Position numbers and translations under genes: made by a program. A stretch of 14,341 nucleotides of DNA from Stephanodiscus triporus (Eukaryota > Bacillariophyta > Thalassiosirophyceae > Thalassiosirales > Thalassiosiraceae), in NCBI GenBank assembly GCA_036939755.1, contig JALLAZ010000586.1:1-14341 (forward strand), read 5' to 3'. Below, one piece after another: positions 6,955 to 14,341 of the stretch. The stretch's first letter is position 1. Each line of letters starts with the position of its first letter. The notes below the pieces were generated by a model. The model saw only the letters and a list, made by a program, of their open reading frames with translations. It made no database searches and was not told the DNA's origin.

Positions 6955-9401
6955 CTACTCTAGCAATGGCGTTGCCTCCGTCGTTTTCTCCTCCGCGAAG
7001 GAGACGGTGGCCTGCCTCATCTCCCTCGATCTCCTCGCCTTCCTCCTCCTCACGAATGCCTTCCACTTTCTAATTGCGCGTCGACTGAATTCCAAGTCCC
7101 GATCGGCCTCGTCGTATATCTCCTCCTGTAGCAATTCTTCGACGACGTCCTCCAGCGTTATGATCCCAACTACGCCCGCCTCGACGGGGATGGGCTCGCC
7201 CCGTTCCAACGCTGCAGATGCCGTACCGGGCTGTAGACACACGATGGCGAGGTGCAGGCCGCCGTTGCCCCTGCCCCCCCCGGCCTGGAATAGGTTGATG
7301 ATGTCAACGAGGTGCATGCCGGGGGGTATGCAGGACGGCCTCCGCAGCTCCATCGTGGATATCGGGCGCGACTCGGACGAGTCTACCACGATCAGTTGCC
7401 TCACCAGCAGGACACCGATTATCCCAGAAACGTCCTCCTCCTCCGAGTGAGGCCTGCGATGATATACGGGCACGCGACTGTACCCCTGCGCCAGCAATCG
7501 GACCTTCACGCCCTCATCGAGGACCGTGTCGCTCGGGAGGGCGAACACCCTGTTCAGCGGAGTGCAAACGTCCGCCGCGAACTTCGTCTTCAATTTCAAC
7601 GCCCCCTCGACCATGGTGATCTCGTCGCGGTGGATCGTTGTAGAACGGGAACCTAAGCGCTCATTGGACTCCAGGTGTTCGATGCGATCGAGCGCATCGT
7701 CGTTTCTATTCCCGCCTCCCTCCCACGCGTGAATCGATTTCCTGAGCAGACTCTCGTTCTTCACCTTCCTCCTCCTCTTGGCGGCAATCTGACTCTCGTA
7801 CTGTATCCTGACCAACGCCGACAGTTCGTGCCGATTGTAGTAATTCCCCTCGGTCACGTCCCCCCCCTCCACGTGATCGACCCCCCCCTCCCCGCCGCGT
7901 CCGTCGTGCAATACCCTGTCGAGGAGTCGTGCGATGGGCGCGGCGATCGGGGACAGGACGAACACGATCGCCTTCGCCAACGGCACGAGACTCGCGGCGA
8001 TGCGAACCTGATCGGGACCGGTGAATAGTGCCGAGGGTATGATTTCGCCGAAGAAGAGCACGAACGTCACCGACACGATTATCGCCGCGTACTTGTTGGG
8101 AAGGAGCTCGTCGAGGAAGAGGGGGAGCTGTTCCCCGCATTCGTTTGCACAATTTCATCGAAAGGAAGGTGAGGTCACATACTGATATTAACAGACCCAG
8201 GCTGCAACCCGCAGCGTGTAGCTTTTTAAACAATGCCGATTTTCCCGTTCCACCTGGTCTGCCAATAAAATGAAAGCGATGCTCTGTTAATTCTTCACGA
8301 TTTTCATTTCTGAAATCATCAATGGAATTCATTATGATGTTGAATGCTCGTTGCTGTTCTGAATTATTCGGACAGGTAGAATTTAGACTGGCTAACAGAA
8401 CTCTTTGTCTCTGCATTTCTTCTTCATTCTGCCATTGTAAAACTTCACACTGTAATTCTGNGGGGGAGGAGGGGGGGGGGGGGGGGGGGGGGGGTATGCG
8501 CGGCGCGGACGATATTATCGACATGAGTACGAAGAACACGAAGAGCAGAAATCGTGTCGGTGTGGCCGGTCGCAGCAAAAAATAAACTCACTGCCTCGTT
8601 TGCCAGACTGTTCAGCAACAGGAGCGACACCAACAATCGATGACGACGGGTGTGCGATACGACCATCGGCAGCAACAGGTCGCTCTGCTTTCGTTCTACG
8701 CTCTCGGGCGGGGAGGAACGTCGTTTGATCTCGAGGAAGACCGGATCGAGGGAGAGCATGCCCAGCGTGAGGCCCGCGGCAACGGCCGCGCACGTGACGC
8801 ATAGCAGGGATAGGAGGACGTGCACCACAACGTTCTTGAAATCGCCTCCCCCCCCGCCCTCCTCTTCTTCTCCATCTTGGTCGTCGAGGCGGTCGTCGAG
8901 GCGGTCTCCGGGACGATCGTCGTCATCGTCCCCTTCCACGACCGAGGGAGATTCGCCACCCCGATTCCGTCGACGACGTTGCCGCGTCATCGCGTCCGTC
9001 GCGATCGCGGCGTCCGTCTGCGTCATCACTCCGGACGCGGGCACGCGATGCAACTCCCACCGCGTCCGCCGCCGCGACGAAAAATCCTCTCCGCCTCCGC
9101 CTCCGCCTCCTGCGTCCTCCTCGACGATAGGCACGAAGCGATACCAGTGATCCTCCCGAAAGAGGGCGGAGGATGGCGGCGTAAGACCGTCGTCGCGGCG
9201 GTCGCGGTCGCGGTCGAAGTCGATGACGTCGAGGACGATCGTCCCCTCCTCCCCGTGCGAGGAGCGCAGCATCGTCGCGATCGCGGTCGTCGCGGCGACG
9301 TTGTCCACATGGCGTCGGGCGAGGACGAAACTCGGGCGGGTGACGACGACGACGAGGAGGAGGATCGACGCCCCGGCGACGATGATCCACGGCCGGGCCA
9401 T
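6955..9401 (-). CDS. CNNM/MAM3-like DUF21-CBS membrane transporter (2 exons, 660 aa)
   Basis: Exon 1 is 9401-8592 and exon 2 is 8127-6955. Splicing gives NSLANEA-LPLFLDELLPN in frame, exactly the conserved DUF21 core. Residues 5-29 are a signal peptide or anchor. Residues 30-188 are a lumenal or extracellular, Asp/Gly/Arg-rich region. DUF21 membrane helices lie at about 191-214, 254-279, 283-303 and 314-337, with the family hallmark FGEIIPSA at 296-303. Two CBS domains follow, at about 452-525 and 530-605, with GYSRVPVY (485-492) and GIITLEDVVEELLQEEIYDE (591-610). A basic insert (about 380-437) separates DUF21 from the CBS pair. The C-terminus has an acidic dileucine-type signal EATPLL (654-659), which in other eukaryotes sorts proteins to vacuole/lysosome. 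CNNM/MAM3 proteins act in Mg2+ or other metal homeostasis. Family assignment is strong; substrate is inferred. Confidence 0.9.
8177..8460 (-). pseudogene. PIF1/Helitron-type helicase fragment inside the intron
   Basis: Read on the minus strand, this segment encodes about 94 residues resembling the start of PIF1-like helicases of Helitron transposons: a Q-motif-like NNSEQQRAFNIIMNSID, then HFIGRPGGTGKSALFKKLHAA with a Walker A motif (GRPGGTGKS, 8263-8237), then SLGLLISVC. No later helicase motif (Walker B, motifs III-VI) follows, and the match ends after ISVC. The segment is clearly AT-richer than the flanking CNNM exons. At 8461 it meets an ambiguous base and then poly-G. It is a remnant, not a working gene. 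No Helitron end (CTRR with hairpin) was seen. Confidence 0.7.
8461..8494. repeat. Ambiguous base followed by a G-rich run including G24
   Basis: An N at 8461 is followed by GGGGGAGGA and then 24 G (8471-8494). On the minus strand this is a C run within the CNNM intron. Its length is unlikely to be reliable, and the N marks an unresolved base or a collapsed gap. Confidence 0.95.
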
Positions 9402-9653
9402 TCTTCTCTCTCAATAGAGTATGTGAGCATGGCATGGCATGGTACACAAGCATGCACCAGCAACCACTTCATTCTAACGGCCGCGCCATATTCCAGCGAT
9501 CAGTCGCTAACTTCAACCACAGCGTCTCGTTGACTCGTTGAGAGGAGCGAAAGCGGAATGTGTTTTCCACCAAAATGGAAAAAAAATCCATCCGTCACCT
9601 CTCTCTCTCACTAGAGCCAGGCAGCGACAGGCCCGCATCGCCTAAGCAGCAAC
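9402..9653. promoter_or_regulatory. Shared promoter region of the divergent CNNM-like and F-box genes
   Basis: 252 bp between two start codons pointing away from each other. It contains TACTCTA on the minus strand at 9421-9415, only about 14 nt upstream of the CNNM start, the repeated phrase catggcatggcatgg near 9429-9443, and a ctctctct tract near 9600-9608 before the F-box gene. Confidence 0.45.
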
Positions 9654-11351
9654 ATGCCCTCATTGATCATGCCCACACTGGTGCTAGCCCGCGAGGCCAC
9701 CGCCGATGCCGATGCCGATGCCGATGCCGATCGTGCGGCGAAGCGCCCGAGATACCCCTCGGAAAACAATGACGATGCAGTCGACGTCGAGGATCCCGCC
9801 CCGATTATCGCGGCGTTGGCGGCGATGGCGACGTCATCGACGCACGATAATATCCATTTGGCATCGCGGAGCAATCGTGGTCGCGTCGTCTCCGAGCGGG
9901 GATTCTCCTCCTCCTCTCTCGACCGGGATAAGTCGGCGGCATCGCCAACGTCATTGGCGGCGGCAGTTGACAATAGCGGCGGCGGCAGCGACGCAAACGA
10001 CGCCGATGAGCGAGCAGCCTTCGACGGCATGGTCGCCGTCTCCTCCTCCTCTCTCGATCGGAACGATACGATCGCGGCGGTGGAGGCGGCGCACTCCTCC
10101 CGCGACCTTACTCCGGAATGGCCCATCGCGTCGGCTCCCGACGACGCCGTCGATCCCGCACTGCCCACCATGCCGAGGGCTGTCTTGGTGAGAATCCTCC
10201 AATACGTTGATAGGAGGGGCGGGTATCGTCCCGATATCCTCGCCTTCGAGCGTACCTGTCGATCGTTTCGCAATCTGCTGGGCGATGACGCAATTTGGGG
10301 ACAGCTCTTCCCGCACGAGTACGAGGGGTATGAGTTCGAACACACGCCGACAATGAGGGAAAGGGCTTTTCTCAAAAGGTCTCTGTACGCAATCATGCAG
10401 CATAAAAAGACAACAAATAACATTCTGCTGGAGTGTCTCGGGGGAGCCTGTGGAGTGCGTCGCGTAGTCGGCTTGCTCCTCGATGAAATGAATCCTCTGG
10501 GTGATAAACCTCCACTATATCTCCGAGGCGATGCAATCGAGTACCTCGTCGAAGTCATTCAAGGTCACATGATTACCAGGCTAGAAAAGACTCTTCTGAT
10601 GGTTGTTGGGAACCTCAGGCCTGGTGATGGATACCCTGAAATCAGTTCAAAACATCTTTGTCTGATGGATTTTTTGACCTCGACCGGCCACAGCGATACT
10701 TTGCAGCACTGCTCGATCGCGCACGGGAGCCATACATGTAAAATGTATTGCTTTCATAATCCGGCGGATTCGGTTCCTGGTTTAGACGATTTTACATGGC
10801 CCGACCATAATTGTGACGACGAGGAAATCCTTGGAGCCGAGGAGAGACGAAAAATGGTGAGAGCGCTCGCGTACAGAGCGGGTGTCGCCAAAATGAGTGG
10901 GGCTGCATTCTCGATAATTGCAACAGAGATCCTGCATCATATGGCTGTGATAGTTTCTCGTGTCTACGTCTCATGCAGTGGAACACATCGGCCTGACTGT
11001 GATGAAAATGAGTTGAGGATGAACGCTGGCCTTAGCTATTTTGCCAACTTTCACCCTCCTGGGGAGACTCATCTTGTCATCATCCCTCGTCAGATCAAAG
11101 ATGCTGCTGTGATGATTGGCATGAAACCTATCTTGGGCTTCGGTTGTTTTGGATGCGAGTGGGCCGCAAGCAGCGAGGATGGTAAATATGAAGAAGTTGA
11201 CGATGCAGAGGCACGGTACTTCACGGATGACGAAAGCGAAAGTGAAGACGGAAGCAAGAGTGACGATAAATCTGCACCCGAACCCGAGCCGGACGAGGAA
11301 TCCAATGTATCGCTATTAAGTGAGAGTTTCAGCCTTGACAATGATGGCTAG
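9654..11351 (+). CDS. F-box-like protein with two histone-fold-like segments (565 aa)
   Basis: Single open frame. Residues 28-33 (AAKRPR) are a basic nuclear-signal-like cluster after an Ala-Asp repeat (17-26). Residues about 167-220 resemble an F-box: LPTMPRAVLVRILQYV, then ILAFERTCRSFRNLL, then DDAIWGQLFP. F-box proteins link substrates to SKP1-cullin-1 ligases (family knowledge). Residues about 266-340 can be laid along histone H3: VRRVVGLLLDEM as helix 1, LYLRGDAIEYLVEVIQGHMI as loop 1 and helix 2, EISSKHLCLMDFL as helix 3. Residues about 396-490 resemble a second fold of H4/H3 type: RKMVRALAYRAGVAKMSGAA, then IIATEILHHMAVIVSRVYV, then HLVIIPRQIKDAAVMIG. Between them lies a Cys/His-containing loop (352-387). 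The last 60 residues are acidic (about 505-565). The coding call is strong and the F-box likely. The histone folds are inference from pattern and need profile or structure comparison. Confidence 0.8.
   Translation: MPSLIMPTLVLAREATADADADADADRAAKRPRYPSENNDDAVDVEDPAPIIAALAAMATSSTHDNIHLASRSNRGRVVSERGFSSSSLDRDKSAASPTSLAAAVDNSGGGSDANDADERAAFDGMVAVSSSSLDRNDTIAAVEAAHSSRDLTPEWPIASAPDDAVDPALPTMPRAVLVRILQYVDRRGGYRPDILAFERTCRSFRNLLGDDAIWGQLFPHEYEGYEFEHTPTMRERAFLKRSLYAIMQHKKTTNNILLECLGGACGVRRVVGLLLDEMNPLGDKPPLYLRGDAIEYLVEVIQGHMITRLEKTLLMVVGNLRPGDGYPEISSKHLCLMDFLTSTGHSDTLQHCSIAHGSHTCKMYCFHNPADSVPGLDDFTWPDHNCDDEEILGAEERRKMVRALAYRAGVAKMSGAAFSIIATEILHHMAVIVSRVYVSCSGTHRPDCDENELRMNAGLSYFANFHPPGETHLVIIPRQIKDAAVMIGMKPILGFGCFGCEWAASSEDGKYEEVDDAEARYFTDDESESEDGSKSDDKSAPEPEPDEESNVSLLSESFSLDNDG
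9702..9731. repeat. (GCCGAT)5 repeat coding for Ala-Asp
   Basis: Five perfect copies of GCCGAT near the 5' end of the F-box gene give an (AD)n run at residues 17-26. A length-variable site is likely. Confidence 0.9.
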
Positions 11352-11782
11352 ATTCTTGCGGTGCCATAACATGGGAAGAGTTTTGATCTTTGGGATCGTT
11401 CATAGGCGTTCCAGACGATCAGATAATTTCATTTCGTCGTGCGACTCTGGTAAAAACGGCCAATATGATGAAATTCGTGACCATAGTAAGGCTTGTTTGA
11501 CTTCCGAAGCCCAAGCTCTTGAACTTGCAGTTTGGTAACGTATGGTTTGATGAATAAAATTAGTAACTCGCCACACCTCGCAGTCCACACAAACGTCGCA
11601 GAGCCAATGCTAAGAGTGTGGATAAAATGCTGCGAAAGTTAGCCTAGCACAAAAGGTGCGGACAAGTGGGTTCATAAGTGTACTTCAGTGAAAGCATGCA
11701 AAATTAATTCTTTAAGCACTTCATCGTCGTCATCTTAGCTCTTGGGTTTCTTCTTGGTCGAATCCTGGTTTTCATTGGCGAA
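11352..11782. other. Intergenic region between convergent F-box and SGNH genes
   Basis: 431 bp with the 3' flanks of both genes. A possible AATAAA signal for the F-box gene is at 11553-11558. No credible gene is seen. A possible extra C-terminal exon of the SGNH gene (11764-11735, minus) is discussed under rejected items. Confidence 0.5.
11553..11558 (+). terminator. Possible polyadenylation signal of the F-box gene
   Basis: AATAAA about 200 nt downstream of the F-box gene stop codon, in an AT-rich context. Position is plausible, use unproven. Confidence 0.35.
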
Positions 11783-14122
11783 TCAGTTTCTCTCTTCGTC
11801 TTCTTCTTTTACCTCATCATCATCATCGCCGTCGTCCACTTTCTTAGGTTCTTCCTTGGCTGTTTTAAGTTTAATCTTCACATCTTCTTCGTCATCGCCC
11901 TCCTCCTCCTTTGTTGTTTTGGTAACTTTCTTATCCTTCTTGGCTGCTGTACTGCCAGTCTTCTTTCCATCTTCTCCTTCATCGTCAGCATCCTCATCGT
12001 CGGTTGCTACTTCGGTTACTTCCTTGTCCTCCTTGGCTGATTTACTGTCGATCTTCTTTTCTTCTTCCTCGTCGTCGTCATCTTCTTCCTTGTATGCATC
12101 TTTGGTTACTTCCTTGTCCTCCTTGGCTGATTTACTGTCAATCTCCTTTGCTTCGTCTTTGTCGCTGTTGTCCTCCTTCTTGGCTGCTTTAACATCGATC
12201 TCCTTCTTTTTGTCTTTGTCATCGTTGTCTTCCTCTACCTTATCATCATCGGCAGAGGCACTGTCACGTGGTAGCTTCACAGGCTCATCCGGCTCCGCGG
12301 CTATCTTCCCCTCACTCACATCTTCCATCCCGATCCCATTCGTGGCATTTTTTTCGTCCGGCTCAGTCATGACCTCTTTTAAGTCATCATCATCTTCCTC
12401 TTCGTCTATGTCCATTTTGTCGGGAACTATCACTGGCGTTGGAGGAGGCGCCATCTCTTTAAACATCTTGTCCAACCGGCCCATAATCCGCCCTTCCCAT
12501 ACTGCAAACCCTAATTCAGACGGATGGCCTCGCGGGCTGATTAAATCGTTGTCTAAGTGATGACGTCCGCCACCCACGTCCTGTGCGAAAATGGAGGTGG
12601 CATCAAAGAACGTGACCGAGTCATGCTTTTCGCAGAACTCCTTCAGTTTGTTATTGATGAAATGAACCGCGGGCCATACGGGCGGTAAAGCTTTCTTTTT
12701 GAGAAAGGGAATGAACGGCGACAGCGGTTTCTTTGGGCGGAACTTCTCATTGTCACTGAATTTCTTGTTGCGCATTCTTTTGTCTCGCCTGTTTAAGATC
12801 TTTTTGCGGCGTTCCATGGCCTTCTTGAGGTCTGGACCCTTCATTGCCGCATCTTCTTTTGCCCATTTATTCTTCCTCTTATTTAAATGCCGATCGCGCC
12901 CTCCCTTTTTTTCCTGTCCCTTTTCTCCTTTTACAAACTTCCAAGTGCCCGCTGAAGAACCTGGGGTTTTACTCTGTGCTCCTTTCTGCCCAACAAAGCC
13001 TTTCACCGCTTTCTCAATTTCCATATTTTTCTTCATTGTATTATCCGGATCTGTTTTGAAATCGACAACATCCGCCATCTTAACATCCTCAGCCCGATAG
13101 TCGATCATTGGGAGCAGACTATTAATGACAATTAAGGCGTCGGGCTTACGCAGCATTATCTCTTCCACAACTCGCAATATCCCTAGGACGACAATTTCTT
13201 CGGAACATTGCATGCGTGTGAGATCATTCATGCCAAGAACGAGCCACCATACTTTTGGGTTGAAATCATACGGCATTTCGTCGTGCTGGAGACGCCAAAG
13301 GACATTTGCGGCCTGTTGAAAGGATTTTGGGATCGTGGATTTTTTTGTATTAAGGCACACCACAGACTACAAAAGAGAAAAAATAAAATGTACGAGGCGG
13401 GCGGAACTTACATAGTCGCCCGCAATACCCAAGGCCACTCCCTCCAAGGGCCCGCCCTTATCCTTTCGAAAGAACCTCTCGAACACCTTGCCGATATCCG
13501 GCTTCTTCCCCTCCTGTCCGTCGTTTCCACCCGTTGCACGAACGATCTGCTTCCCCAGCCATCGGCCGTCCATCGCCTCTACGACGCTCTCTCCCAAAAA
13601 TGCCACGTCGATGGGAGGGCGGGGCTTACCGGTGGCGACGTCGATCTTGGTGGGCTCAGAGCCGTAGATGGCGCGGTACATGTTCACGTCGGCGACGTTG
13701 GCCTTGTGGGCGGCGGTCCACGCCTTGAATTCGGCCCGGGGGGCCGGCTCGAGTGGATCCTCGCACTTGCACGAGTCGTTGTCCCCCCGGATGCACCAGT
13801 GATCGACCTTGGAGAGGCTCAGGTCGTAGTGGGATTTGATGGCCGAGTAATCCGCGCCCATGATCCCGAGCGTCTTCGTGGGATTGAATAGGGTGTTGGT
13901 TAGGTAGCCGACGAGGCCGAAGACGGCGAGGATCAGCGCGCACTTGGAAAGGCGGGGACAAGAGTAGCAGCAGAGGCTGATCGCACCCCCGATGCACCCG
14001 AGGGGGGAGGACGCGGCGTTGATTTCGACGGAGGTCCTCTTTGAACTGGGGGATTTCGCTATGAGGTCCTCGAGGTCGGTGTCGTCCTCAGGGGCAGTGC
14101 CCTTGGTGTTAGAAGGCGCCAT
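11783..14122 (-). CDS. Membrane-anchored SGNH/GDSL-like hydrolase with Lys-rich insert and acidic tail (2 exons)
   Basis: Exon 1 is 14122-13412. Exon 2 starts at 13312 (protein 746 aa) or 13366 (764 aa) and ends at 11783. The start ATG has a strong context (AACACCATGGCG). Residues 61-79 (CALILAVFGLVGYLTNTLF) form one membrane helix after a CCYSC cluster, suggesting a type II protein with its domain in the secretory lumen or outside. SGNH blocks, in 746-aa numbering: I, DVAFLGESVVE (172-182, Ser179; Glu replaces the usual Asp of GDS); II, LGIAGDY (231-237); III, WLVLGMNDL (260-268, with G-x-N-D); V, GHPSELGF (499-506, candidate His500). The usual Asp three residues before that His is not present. 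A Lys/Arg-rich insert (about 336-446) separates blocks III and V. The last about 200 residues are Asp/Glu/Lys repeats. SGNH enzymes are esterases or acyl transferases; substrate unknown. Confidence 0.82.
12014..12139 (-). repeat. 90-nt period coding repeat in the acidic tail of the SGNH protein
   Basis: 36 identical bases at 12014-12049 and 12104-12139, 90 bp (30 codons) apart, each encoding DSKSAKEDKEVT. Weaker copies of the KxAKKxxK-type phrase continue on both sides, giving a Lys/Asp/Glu repeat tail. Confidence 0.85.
13313..13411 (-). other. Intron of the SGNH gene, acceptor ambiguous (99 or 45 nt)
   Basis: The minus-strand donor is GACTAT|GTAAGT. Two in-phase acceptors exist. TTTTCTCTTTTGTAG ending at 13367 gives a 45-nt intron and adds 18 residues (SVVCLNT...). 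CCTTTCAACAG ending at 13313 gives a 99-nt intron and reads GIAGDY-AANVLWRLQHDE. The second fits the SGNH family better, where block II runs straight into an NVLWRL-type helix. The first has the better pyrimidine tract. Confidence 0.75.
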
Positions 14123-14341
14123 GGTGTTGGCTCGGTCGTCGGGGACTTGGAGCGAAATACTCTGACCAAGAAAAAAAAAGGGAGGAAGTCCGTTTGCGTG
14201 ATACAATTGTTTTGTTCGTTGCGGATCTTTCCTGCATGCGCCAAAGTAGTGGTGGAACGATAAGTAGTATGGTATGTAGAGTACCGTATACCGGGGTTTA
14301 AGAACCAGCTAATGTTTTAGGATGCGACAGCTAAATCGATC
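14123..14341 (-). promoter_or_regulatory. 5' flank of the SGNH gene
   Basis: 219 bp upstream of the start to the window edge. It contains TACTCTA on the minus strand at 14283-14277 (as GTACTCTAC, 14284-14276), about 155 bp upstream of the ATG, and a pyrimidine tract ccctttttttttcttgg (read on minus) near 14180-14164. No other gene is visible. Confidence 0.4.

Larger units (their letters stand above)
8128..8591 (-). other. 464-nt intron of the CNNM-like gene, with a foreign-looking insert
   Basis: On the minus strand the donor is GAGGCA|GTGAGT, near-perfect. The acceptor is GGGGAACAG|CTCCCC, with a poor pyrimidine tract. The splice is phase 0 and restores the DUF21 core. If retained, the frame stops at 8445 and the protein loses half of DUF21 and both CBS domains. 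The interior contains a helicase fragment, an N and a G24 run, so its true length is uncertain. Confidence 0.8.

Noticed and set aside
6955..8076. CNNM exon 2 as a separate gene starting at 8076
   Set aside because: That start codon is GTG, and the frame extends upstream to the acceptor at 8127, completing the DUF21 core with exon 1.
7706..8578. A 290-aa minus frame across the N and the helicase fragment
   Set aside because: It crosses an ambiguous base and poly-G, and its right part is an out-of-frame shadow of CNNM exon 2. Only the helicase-like middle is real, as a remnant.
11735..11812. A possible third exon of the SGNH gene (intron 11812-11765, exon 11764-11735 ending in KKKPKS)
   Set aside because: It is in phase and gives a Lys-rich end, but the donor (GTAAAA) is weak and the simple stop at 11783 needs no extra splice. 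RNA-seq would decide.
11742..12560. A 272-aa Ser-rich plus-strand frame
   Set aside because: It is the reverse complement of the Asp/Glu/Lys repeat tail of the SGNH gene; Ser comes from TCT/TCA triplets opposite acidic codons.
14123..14206. Upstream start of the SGNH gene at 14206
   Set aside because: That codon is TTG. The ATG at 14122 has a strong context and there is no in-frame ATG before it.

Overview
The window is nuclear DNA from a eukaryote, most likely a microalga of the diatom/stramenopile type. The reasons are spliced genes with few, short GT-AG introns (73 nt, and about 45 or 99 nt), no bacterial operon or ribosome-binding-site structure, and families typical of eukaryotes: pentatricopeptide repeats, MATH-BTB, F-box, and a CNNM/MAM3-type transporter with paired CBS domains. 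The exact organism cannot be fixed from the sequence; the diatom assignment is inference.

Six protein genes can be supported. From left to right they are: (1) an unrecognised acidic 296-aa protein on + (394-1284); (2) a PPR-like protein on - (5060-1730, two exons, 1085 aa) with a very Ser/Arg-rich, high-GC N-terminal half; (3) a MATH-BTB-SAP protein on + (5480-6700); (4) a CNNM/MAM3-like transporter on - (9401-6955, two exons, 660 aa); (5) an F-box-like protein with two histone-fold-like segments on + (9654-11351); (6) a membrane-anchored SGNH/GDSL-like protein on - (14122-11783, two exons, 746 or 764 aa) with a Lys-rich insert and a long acidic repeat tail. Genes 2/3 and 4/5 are divergent pairs sharing short promoter regions of about 420 and 250 bp. 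Genes 1/2, 3/4 and 5/6 converge.

Three gene structures had to be rebuilt across splice junctions. The 464-nt intron of the CNNM gene is unlike the others. It holds an AT-richer piece of a PIF1/Helitron-type helicase with a Walker A motif, then an ambiguous base (N), then a run of 24 G. This is either a transposon remnant inside an intron or an assembly join.

The genes do not form one pathway. Two encode probable substrate adaptors for cullin-RING ubiquitin ligases (BTB for CUL3, F-box for SKP1-CUL1). Both carry nuclear or chromatin-type modules (SAP; histone-fold-like segments plus a basic KRPR signal), which is the most interesting biology here. A short motif, TACTCTA, recurs in sense orientation upstream of four of the six genes and may be a promoter element.
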